From Falciphora oryzae (taxonomy: Eukaryota; Ascomycota; Sordariomycetes; Magnaporthales; Magnaporthaceae): a stretch of 32,204 bases of DNA. The stretch lies in assembly GCA_000733355.1 (NCBI GenBank), contig JNVV01000107.1, forward strand, positions 1-32,204, read 5' to 3'. Position 1 is the stretch's first letter, and each line of letters begins with the position of its first letter. Below the pieces are notes generated by a model. That model was not told the origin of the DNA and searched no databases. It saw only the letters and a program-made list of their open reading frames with translations. The position numbers were made by a program, and so were the translations under genes. Shown piece after piece: positions 18,473 through 27,396 of the stretch.

Positions 18473-20218
18473 ATGGCTATTCGACGCTGGGGATGCTGGC
18501 GGCCTGTTAACGTCGGGGGCAAGTTGTGGAACGCCATCCACACTAATTACCATCTTGGGTTTACCTCCTTCGGTGGTCCCCCAGTGCACTTTAAGATCGT
18601 GAGCTGCAGCTTTGTTCTTATGATCATGTTCCATCGCGGCGTATATTGCGTCTCGGACAGGACAACTGCTGACGAATGCCCTCGCCTACTGTAGTTTCAT
18701 GACAAATTCGTCCAGAAGCTGCGATGGATCGACGAGCAAGTGGTAAGTCAAGGTTTCCGCGGTATCGTTGGGAAACGCAGCATTGCTGATCAGTATGCAG
18801 TATCAAGAGCTATTCAGTGTATGCCAGGCCTTCTTTGGGCCTGGTAGCACCAAGATGCATTACTGTATTAACCTCATCCATGACGGTTTCTTGCCTGCCT
18901 TGCTGAGCTTTTTCATCTGGAGTAAGCAGCCATGTCCAGTCCAAAATCTCGCATCGGCGTGCTAATTTGCTTCACTAGCTTACCTGGCGCCCTCGGCATG
19001 TACGGCCTCTCCATTGGCATCTCTAACATCGGAGACTCACTCCCCGGTCCGGTTTATGCACTCCTTTCGGGCCTCAACGCCTCGACCGTCGGCATCATCG
19101 CAGTCGCCGCCGTTCAATTGTCAGAAAAATCCATTACCGATAAAATAACCCACATACTCGTCTTCCTCGGAGGCGCGGCCGGCATCCTATATAACGCGCT
19201 GTGGTACTTTCCCCTTCTGATATTCCTGGCCGGCGTCGCAACCGTCGTCCATGATTATCGCTGGCTTCACGGCCCTGTCAAGGTCGTCGTGAGCGCGGTG
19301 AAGCACCCCAGAAGACGACGTCTGGCAAAAGAGCCGGAATCCGTCGAGCTTTCGCAGGCGCAGTCTGCCAATCAGCACGACACTGCTACCGCCACTGCTA
19401 CTTCTTCCGGTGCTGCGACAGAACGGAATGAGGCAGGGACGTGCTCAAACCGAGACAACGATGCGGAAACTCTTCCGGTTACTGAGAACGGGCATCTAGA
19501 GACTGAGTCGGAACCTCGCGTCATCCCACCGGAGCAAACCCTCAGTTTCTCTTGGACCTTCGGCCCCAGCATAATTGTCTCTTACCTTGCTACTTTCATT
19601 GTCATCATGGTCCTGCGCGGCGTGTTGCCCGTCAAGTCGCTCCTCTTCAGCTTCTTCGCAAACATGTACCTCGCCGGAACTATCATCTTCGGCGGAGGTC
19701 CCGTCGTCATCCCCCTGCTCCGCGAATACGTCGTCGCCGAAGGCTGGGTTAGTCCGCGAGACTTCCTCATCGGCCTAGCCATTCAGCAGAGCCTTCCCGG
19801 TCCCAACTTCAACTTCGCCGTGTACCTCGGCGCCCTGACTGCGATTAACGGGGGTTATAACTCGGCTGCCGGCGCAGCGCTCGGATTCATTGGTATCTTC
19901 GCCCCTGGCATCATTACTGTTCATGGCACCATGGGCATATGGAGTGCTATCCGTGGCCTTAAATGGGTGAAGTCCCTTCTCAGGGGCGTCAATGCTGGTG
20001 CCGTCGGGCTTATTTACACGGCGGTCTACCGCCTGTGGCAAATCGGTTACATAGACGAAAGTTTCCAGCAGGGGACAAGTCTCGCACAGGAGCCATGGTG
20101 GGTTGTCGTGACGGCATTGAGCTTTGTTTTCGGCTACTCCTTTGGCGTGAGCCCCCCGGTTGCCATCGTCATGGGTGCTGTGCTGGGCCTAATCCGGTAT
20201 GGGGTTGTCGGGGCTTAA
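18473..20218 (+). CDS. chromate-family (CHR) ion transporter, four exons, frame discrepancy at last junction
   Basis: Exons are 18473-18598, 18695-18742, 18801-18921 and 18979-20218. Introns 1 (96 bp, gtgagc...gtag) and 2 (58 bp, gtaagt...gcag) are phase 0 and clean. The first CHR domain starts LGFTSFGGPPVHFKI, continues DKFVQKLRWIDEQV, then PGSTKMHYCINLIHDGF, then LPGALGMYGLSIGISNI. A hydrophilic linker rich in Arg, Glu, Ser and Thr follows. The second domain carries FGGGPVVIPLLREYV and QQSLPGPNFNFAVYLG. The two-domain layout is the long-chain CHR type that exports or exchanges chromate or sulfate-like oxyanions at a membrane. Intron 3 (gtaagc...ctag, 57 bp) leaves one base in exon 3 and one in exon 4, so the frame is short by one base. 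The first domain also reads AFFGPG where PGP is usual. It is tail-to-tail with the phosphatase gene, 38 bp apart. Confidence 0.87.
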
Positions 20219-20256
20219 TTTAATGTGAGATGGACGATAGTTTCTCGACTGTAACT

Positions 20257-20895
20257 TCACTTTAGGGGAATAAGTACAGCACCTCCGCCCTCCCTACTGC
20301 CCATCCTGAAGGCTTTCCAGCCCGCCTTGGGGAGGTCAATCGCGTCGTCCTCAGCTAAGAATTTCATAAACACACTATGAGTGACAACAACTACATTCAT
20401 CCTTCGCCTTTCGTTATCCTCTTTTCTATCCTTCTCGAGTGAAGCGATGATCTCCCGCAATCTCTCGCGGAATCGTTGCGCTCGTTTAACGACCGCAGCA
20501 TCATCCGTGGCGTACAACCCCTCTTTGACGAACCATTCATGCTCCAAGTCCCCAAAATCGAGACCAGGAAATGCCTTATTCAGTTCAGCGAGTCCAGATC
20601 CGGTGTCACAAGGAAGGTCGCTGCGCTCCTGAAGGTCGGGGTCGACAATGAGCTGGGCGCCGCCTGCTGCATCTTTGCGGAAGATTTGAGGGAAGCCGGC
20701 GGTGGTAGTTTGCAGCGCGCGTGCAAGTGGAGACGTGAGCACGACGGCGATTGAGGCTATGTCGGGGAAATTTTCAGTCAGAGTCGACGCCTGGGCCAAG
20801 CCGGTAGCAGTGAGAGGTGGATCTCGTTGCGTGTAGTCTTTTGAGATGTTGTGCTCCGACTCGGCGTGGCGGACGAGGTAGATGACTGAAGACAT
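20257..20895 (-). CDS. histidine phosphatase (phosphoglycerate mutase-like) family protein
   Basis: This is a complete intronless 212-residue protein starting at the ATG at 20895. LVRHAESEHN carries the phosphorylated His (residue 10) and its Arg9. SPLARALQT supplies the second Arg (59), LQERSD the acid residue (Glu90), and VTHSVFM the second catalytic His (173). Length and motif spacing match the cytosolic mutase/phosphatase branch rather than secreted acid phosphatases: no signal peptide is present. Fungal members of this branch are mostly uncharacterised phosphatases of small phosphoesters. The gene converges on the CHR transporter, so the two 3' ends must overlap. It appears intact, unlike most neighbours. 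Confidence 0.92.
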   Translation of the reverse strand: MSSVIYLVRHAESEHNISKDYTQRDPPLTATGLAQASTLTENFPDIASIAVVLTSPLARALQTTTAGFPQIFRKDAAGGAQLIVDPDLQERSDLPCDTGSGLAELNKAFPGLDFGDLEHEWFVKEGLYATDDAAVVKRAQRFRERLREIIASLEKDRKEDNERRRMNVVVVTHSVFMKFLAEDDAIDLPKAGWKAFRMGSREGGGAVLIPLK

Positions 20896-22574
20896 GGCTC
20901 TTCTTTGCAGATTCTTGTAAATCCACAGGGTGAATTGGGTTGTTGATTGTTTTCATGCCATCGGTGCTGCGATGTGTTGATAGCGTTGTTATATAGGTAA
21001 CCGTAGAATATTGGATGAAAAAGAACGCCATCAGTACCTAATATGACACCATCGATTCCTAAAGCCGGTGATTGGCCATTTGATGCTGACTACGCTGGAT
21101 GTAGTCTAGGCTGCGACCGGATCGACGGCAGTACTCCGGTGCAGGCTCGTTAAAATACCCCCGCAGTCAATGAACCTGCCGCACAGAAATGCAGGTAGTA
21201 CTCGAAAAAAAAAAACCCTAGAACTCACAGCATGAGTCCTCCAGGCGCTTCGTTCAGCACCGCCTCCGTTATGTGCAGGCGCATCCGTCTCGACACCTCG
21301 AGGCCAGTTACACGAGTCGCCGTTACTTTGGCGCCGGCCGTCACATTCCGCATTTGTTCCGCCGTAAACAAGGATACCCGATAGTACAGCGGGGTACTTC
21401 GTGGTCGTGACAGAAGGGGCGGCATCTCGTCGTCGAGACACGGCCCCAGTTTTCGTCTGCCCCGGAAGTTCAGTGGGGTTTGTGGCCTGCTCGGCCTCAA
21501 TTTGGGCTTTCTAAAAGGGCGGCGCCGAGGCTCCGCACCCCGCGGGGGGTTCGGGGAGGAGGCGGCCAAATTCAGCTCCGACAGTGCACGCGCGTGAGCC
21601 CCAGCAGAGTCCTCTCTTCTACCTGTAGGTGCATACAATTTTTCGGCAAGCGACGCGCATTTCCGTCGCGGCGAGCGATGGTGATGTCGCCGACCTTTCA
21701 GGCCCGGATTCTCGCGGGTACCTGGATCCTCCACACGTAAACCCTGCTCGATGCATTTTCCATGCCCCTCTCCCCCCTTTCCATGGTCTTTACGTGCGGA
21801 GCAGCGTCCTGTAGGATCCCGCCTCTGGTTGCCTGCCCCCATTTGGCCCAGCCCGTCTACGCGCCCACTACCACCACTACCTTGGGGGCATCCGCCCGGG
21901 CCGGTCTAATTCGATCGGTACCCGCCTGCCCTAGCCCGGGGTTGGTCCTTGGCCGCGGCCTCCCAGCAAACCAAGCTCTGGAGCTGCAATACAACAGGCG
22001 AAGCCACAAGGCGAGGCGACACATTCGCCTTGCCACCGCGACGCGGCAGCTTCCAAAGCCCGGCACACACCACCAGCACTTGGTCGCCTTCCCGCGCAAA
22101 TCCGACAAAGCAGCATCGCATTAACAGGATGTGGGGGAGTCTGCCCGTCCGCCCGATTGCTCCTTCAAATATAAAGTGTGCCCTTGCTGCTCGAGGAAAT
22201 CCACCAGCTCAGCGTTGTCAGCGCGCTCCTTGAACTGTGCCCCAAAAGGCCTGGGGTCTCGGAAGTCCAAGCCCAGTCGGTCAATACAAAGAGCCAACCA
22301 AGGCCACCAGTGCGTGTTGTGTTACTGCTAGCGCCAAGTGCCCGTTGCACGCTGCTGCTGCAGGCTGCTGATTTTGAGCCAATGCGGCGACGGCGCCAGG
22401 AGACCCCTGTCGAGCAATGAACCGCTGACCCATTCGTAACTTTTCTTGGCCCGCAAGTACCACCCGCAGCCTTCGCATTTACGCTTTCTCTGACCCTTGG
22501 GACATCCACCGAAACCGACCTTGTGGACGTGGTCGCGTCAGCTTTGCGTGGCCCCATCTACAAGGCCGACGCAC
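20896..22574. other. long stretch without a supported gene
   Basis: The first 150 bp should be the phosphatase promoter. A minus-strand frame ending near 21225 reads VSLFTAEQMRNVTAGAKVTA and could be a decayed exon. Another minus-strand frame over about 22150-22500 contains CEGCGWYLRAKKSY and NAELVDFLEQQGHTLYL and may be decayed transposon or gene sequence. A third, near 22060-22110, contains KCWWCVPGFGSC. None can be assigned to a family with confidence. Confidence 0.4.
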
Positions 22575-22760
22575 CAACCTGCAGACCATCCGTCTGGTGG
22601 TGATGTCAGACAAGCGCGTGTTAACCAATTTGAAACGCGTGGATATCAAAAACTTGTGGCTTAGCGAGGCGTATTACGACGGCAAGATCGAGTCGCTTAT
22701 ATAACAACGGCGGAGATGCCGGCAGACGGGCTGACGAAGAACCTGAAAGTACGTCGGGCT
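22575..22760 (+). mobile_element. Ty1/copia retrotransposon, RNase H C-terminal part, decayed
   Basis: The plus strand reads NLQTIRLVVMSDKRVLTNLK, then RVDIKNLWLSEAYYDGKIE, and in the adjacent frame YITTAEMPADGLTKNLK. The pattern (D)N...K...H/R-V-D-I-x-N-x-W-L...ADxLTK is the end of the copia RNase H. A one-base shift around 22690-22705 breaks the frame. It is the C-terminal counterpart of the N-terminal RNase H piece at 16070-16400, on the opposite strand and about 6 kb away. Confidence 0.72.
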
Positions 22761-22810
22761 GAAGGATCACTGCCCCTGGCCGCCTCGATCGCGGGGGTGG
22801 CCGCGAATGA

Positions 22811-23100
22811 GCCCTTAGGGACGAGGGTAATCTTACCCGAGACAGGACGTCGTGGGCGGTATTATTGGCGGACATGCCGAAGGCCTTGATGATGGGATCG
22901 TGGCCGGCGTGCTCCTCGATCTCCGAGACCGTCATGACAGACTAGTTGCGCTCGCTCAGCTCGACGAGGCGGCAGCCGTGGATCCGCAGGAGCGGCTGGG
23001 GCACCTCGGGGCTCACGGGGGATCGCACGGCGGTCTTGGACCAGGCCTTACGAAAAAGTGCCGCTGAGCCTAGAGTTAAACGCGGCGTCCGTCTCCGCTG
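22811..23100 (-). pseudogene. isolated exon, possibly of a K+/H+ antiporter-like protein, with an internal stop
   Basis: The minus-strand frame reads LFRKAWSKTAVRSPVSPEVP, then LLRIHGCRLVELSERN, a TAG, then SVMTVSEIEEHAGHDPIIKA and FGMSANNTAHDVLSR, ending at a donor-like gtaaga. The combination R-(I/V)-H-x-x-R-L-x-E-L-(S/T)-(E/D)-R..SSVM..SE reminds me of the cytoplasmic linker of fungal CPA2 K+/H+ antiporters, but this is from memory and no membrane helices are nearby. Composition is clearly coding-like. The internal stop and lack of partner exons indicate a remnant. Confidence 0.42.
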
Positions 23101-23751
23101 CTGTTCGCAGATACATCCGCGAGAAGGCGCCGCCTCGCCGCAAAACAACGATATGACGCCGAAACAACTGCCGCCATTTTAGCCCATTTGTCGTCCCACG
23201 CGAGCGACACCTTCCTCTGGGTCGCTTTGGTCTGTCGAGCACTTGAAGCAAGAGCAAACGGGAAAAACTGGGTTGAAGTGATAGCTATGCTAGCGTGAGC
23301 CACGTTAAAATGCAGGCTTATCACCGTGCAGCAGCCATAGTAGCTATTTCAGCAGCTTCGCCAATCAAGTTTTTCCGGACTCCTGACACTACCAATAGGG
23401 CGCGGGGTCGAAGTCAGGTTGGAGATAAGGCGTTACTCTTACGGGCATCAAACTAGCCAAATCGGCCGCTTGCGTGTGGCCTATAGGAGTGAGACAGGCT
23501 GGCGTACTCGGCGCCAGCCGGTTGGGCGCCAACCCAGCAAAGCCCAACGCGCGGGGAACATACCAGGATTCCGAGCGACTGCAGCAACAACCAACTTCAA
23601 GCTTCGATACAATCGTTGAGCCTCGCGAAAATAGCACCGCGGCAACCGCCTGCAGAGCCCCAATTACTCACATTAAAGTCGCCCTTGCTGTTTCGGACGA
23701 AGACCTACGGTATAGGGAGATACGCAAGCCACTTTGCCCCTTGCATCAATC
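23101..23751. promoter_or_regulatory. upstream region of the HET-ankyrin gene
   Basis: No gene is supported in this 650-bp stretch, which precedes the HET-ankyrin start codon. Open frames on both strands overlap and look random. It presumably holds the promoter and 5' leader, but I see no clear TATA box or other element close to the start. Confidence 0.35.
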
Positions 23752-26700
23752 ATGGCAGCGCCTGTGCGATCGGAGCCCGGGCCCAAGTTCGACAGGGCGA
23801 CCTCGAGGGCCAGCGGCGCCTCCCCCCCAGACGACTCCAGGAATCGAGCCTCCGGCAGTCTTGGAAAGGAATACTGCTACTCTCCTCTGTCGGAGCATGG
23901 TAGCATTCGTTTGCTTCGCCTCATGCCGCACAAAGACAAGGAGGCGCCTATACGATGCCAGCTCTTCGAGTATCCCCTGCAGGAAGAACCGGGCCAAGGG
24001 ATACATCTATACGAGGCTCTATCGTATGTATGGGGTTCTGAGGAAAACAAGCAACCCATCTATGTCCAGTCAGACGACAAAAGTGGGGGTTCTTCTGCCA
24101 CTCCATCCACCGGAGACGATCATTGCTTGCTCGTCACGGCAAACCTTCACGAAGCGTTGTCATACCTTCGAGATCGCGTCCTCGAACGCGCTATTTGGAT
24201 AGATGCTGTTTGCATCAACCAGAGAGACAACGTCGAAAAGGGACAGCAGGTTCAGTCCATGGCCAAGATTTACGCCAACGCTAGCCGCGTTATCGTCTGG
24301 CTCGGAAAAGCAGCAAGTGGTAGCGACCAAGCGTTTGAGGCATTACGCGGGGTCGCCAGGGGACGATGCGCACCTCCCACCATCGACGAGCCGACCCAGC
24401 AAGCAATTCTCGCTTTATTTAAACGACCATGGTTTCAACGAATTTGGGTACGTGGCAAACAATGAGAAATTGGGTACGAGCTTACTGATAAATCGATTTA
24501 GGTTCTTCAAGAGGTTGCCGCAGCTCGATATGTCCTGATCAAATGTGGTTCTTCGGCAATTGATGGATATATACTCTGCTCAGGCCTAGACCTATCGAAG
24601 CTATCCTCCGACACGCACCTAGCTTTAGAGAATCCGATCCCTCCGATAACCCGTCTTATACGAGACGCAGTCACCAGGCCTCAGTACGAAACGAGTCTGC
24701 TTGATAGAAGTCCGCCAAGCCCATTCTCTCTCAACATCCGTCCTCTCGGTGAGCTGGTTGATATGTTCCACACCCGCAAGGCGACGAACCCTCTCGATAG
24801 GGTTTACGCCTTGCTCGGTATGAGCTCTGATGACCCTAGGACGGCAGGGTTATCAGCCGACTATACGACGTCATGGGCAGAGGTCTTTCGAAATCTTGTC
24901 CGGTTCTCCCTGTCCGACCAGATGTCTGTGGATACGTGGAATGAGCAGGCTATGGCGGTGGTTTGGGGCAAAGGCCACATCCTTGGCAAAGTAGACTCGG
25001 TTAATCCTCGAGGCGATGAGCAAAGCATAAGCATTCTTTGGAAGAACAACCTTGGCTCTTTCGACACATCCCCGGAAGAGATCACCCTCCTGCACTCGGC
25101 ACAACCTATTCTCAAAGGGGATGCCGTTTGTCTTCTGCAAGGAGCATCGAAGCCTACCATCGTCAGGCCGCGCGACTGCTTTTCGGCAATTATTATAATT
25201 GCAGCTCCCCTGACAGTAACAGATAGCGAATCGCCGGACCGTTTACGATCAATCACAACATCTCCAATCGACTTCGTACTTATTTGGGACTGGGACGCAT
25301 CTCAACACGAGCTACAAAATCGTGATTATGAATCTTTCATAAAAGGGCTAGGGGGCGCCCAGCGGCTGTGGACAAAGCTGCAAGATTATCCGGACAAAGC
25401 TACCAGATTGTGGAATTTCGGGCTATTGTTGAATGGGATGGAGAGATACGAAGACGCTGGGAAATTTTTCCGGAAAGCGGTCGAGGTGTATGGGACGGCA
25501 TTGAGAAGCATAGGCGATCATCCAGGTCACAGCGCTTGGATAGAGGCGAATGGGGAAACATTAAAGATGATCCACGATCTAGTTATTGGCGCTGCCAATG
25601 ACGCCAAGAGCTTTAACGACCAGACACCGCTGCTGTGGGCCGCAAAGAACGGGCACAAGGCCGTCGTAAAGCTACTGCTCGACAAAGGCCCCGCTATCGA
25701 GACAAAGGATAGTGAATACCTCCGGACGCCGCTGTCGTGGGCCGCAGGGAACGGGGACGAGGCCGTCGTGAAGCTACTGCTCGACAAAGGCGCGACTATC
25801 GAAATGAAGGACAACTTGGGCCGGACGCCGCTGCACCTGGCCGCGCAAAACGGGCACGAGGCGGTCGCGAGGCTGCTGGCCGCGGTGCTGGGCGCCGACA
25901 AGGAGGCGAAGACGGCCACCGGGCTTACGCCGGTGCACCTGGCCGCGCAGAACGGGCACGAGGCGGGCGCCGATAAGGAGGCGAAGAACGCCACCGGGCT
26001 TACGCCGCTGCACTTGGCCGCGCAGAACGGGCACGAGGCGGTCGCGAGGCTGCTGGCCGCGGTGCTGGCCGCCGATAAGGAGGCGAAGAACGCCACCGGG
26101 CTTACGCCGCTGCACATGGCCGCGCAAAACGGGCACGAGGCGGTCGCGAGGCTGCTGGCCGCGGAGCTGGGCGCCGATAAGGAGCCGAAAGACCACGGCG
26201 GGCGCACGCCGCTGCACCTGGCTGCACAAAACGGGCACGAGGCGGTCGCGAAGCTGCTGGCCGCGGAGCTGGGCGCCGATAAGGAGGCAAAGGACCGCGC
26301 CGGGCTTACGCCGCTGCACTGGGCCGCACAAAACGGGCACGAGGCGGTCGCGAGGTTGCTGGCCGCGGAGCTGGCCGCCGATAAGGAGGCGAAAACCGCC
26401 ACCGGGCTTACGCCGCTGCATTTAGCCGCACAAAACGGGCACGAGGCGGTCGCGAGGCTGCTGGCCGCGGAGCTGGCCGCCGATAAGGAGGCGAAGGATT
26501 ACGGCGGGTGGACGCCGCTGCACATGGCCGCGCAGAACGGGCACGAGGCGGGCGCCGACAAGGAGGCGAAAAACGCCACCGGGTTTACGCCGCTGCATTT
26601 GGCCGCGCAAAACGGGCACGAGGCGGTCGCGAGGCTGCTAGCCGCGGAGCTGTGGGCCGATAAGGAGGCGAAAACCGCCACTAGGTTTACGCCGGTGCAC

Positions 26701-27396
26701 CTGGCCGCGCAGAACGGGCCCGAAGCGGTCGCGAGGCTGTTAGCCGCGGAGCTATGGGCTGATAAGGAGGCGAAAGACCACGGCCGGCGCACGCCGCTGC
26801 ACTGGGCCGCGCAGAACGGGCACGAAGCGGTTGCGAGGCTGCTAGCCGCGGTGCTGGGCGCCGATAAGGAGGCGAAGGATTACGGCGGGTGGACGCCGCT
26901 GCACCTGGCCGCACAAAACGGGCACGAAGCGGTCGCAAAGCTGCTGGCCGTGGAGCTATGGCCCGCCGACAAGGAGGCAAAAACGGCCACCGGGCTTACG
27001 CCGCTGCATTTGGCCGCACAAAACGGGCATAAGGCGGTCGCGAGGCTGCTGGCCGTGGAGCTATGGCCCGTCGACAAGGAGGCGAAGACGGCCACCGGGC
27101 TTACGCCGCTGCACCTGGCCGCACAAAACGGGCACGAGGCGGTCGCGAGGTTGCTAGCCGCGGAGCTGTGGGCCGATAAGGAGGCGAAGGATTACGGCGG
27201 GTGGACGCCGCTGCACCTGGCCGCGCAAAACGGGCACGAGGCGGTCGCGAGGCTGCTGGCCGCGGAGCTGGCCGCCGACAAGGAGGCGAAGACGGCCACC
27301 GGGTTTACGCCGCTGCACTTGGCCGCGCAGAACGGGCACGAGGGGGTCGCAAGGCTGTTAACGACTTTACCACCTCCCCACCCACTGCCTACCTAA
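23752..27396 (+). CDS. HET-domain protein with C-terminal array of 18 ankyrin repeats
   Basis: I start at ATG 23752 (tcaatcATGgc). Exon 1 is 23752-24447; a 54-bp intron (24448-24501, gtacgt, cttactgat branch, tttag; phase 0) precedes exon 2, giving 1196 residues. The HET domain shows all three conserved blocks: YEALSYVWG (87-95), AIWIDAVCINQ (147-157) and RPWFQRIWVLQE (225-236, spanning the intron), and the usual downstream NPLDRVYALLGM. Residues of about 520-570 contain one TPR-like unit (GMERYEDAGKFFRKAVEVYG). From about residue 605 there are 18 ankyrin repeats; the first two are diverged, the other 16 nearly identical. No P-loop NTPase (NACHT or NB-ARC) is seen, so this is not a full NLR. 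HET domains trigger programmed cell death in fungal incompatibility; the repeats are the likely sensor. The gene is intact, in contrast to its surroundings. Confidence 0.93.
25612..27360 (+). repeat. ankyrin-coding tandem repeat array, mostly 99-bp units
   Basis: Units code for TPLHLAAQNGHEAVARLLAA followed by a variable ELG/ELA/ELW, then ADKEAK and a variable four-residue loop. From about 25820 onward units share very high nucleotide identity. Two units (around 25951-25975 and 26540-26566) lack the same 27 bp, and two (near 26950 and 27065) carry one extra codon (ELWP). Because the unit is a multiple of three, long antisense frames stay open across the array; these are not genes. Confidence 0.93.

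Noticed and set aside
21225..21842. 205-codon minus-strand frame
   Set aside because: The first two thirds are Arg/Pro-rich and random-looking; only the last 50 codons look protein-like, not enough to call.
25527..26402. Long antisense frame (291 codons) and other minus-strand frames across the ankyrin array
   Set aside because: They exist because 99-bp repeats are multiples of three and lack antisense stops; the translations are monotonous Cys/Ala/Ser repeats and the sense strand encodes clear ankyrin repeats.
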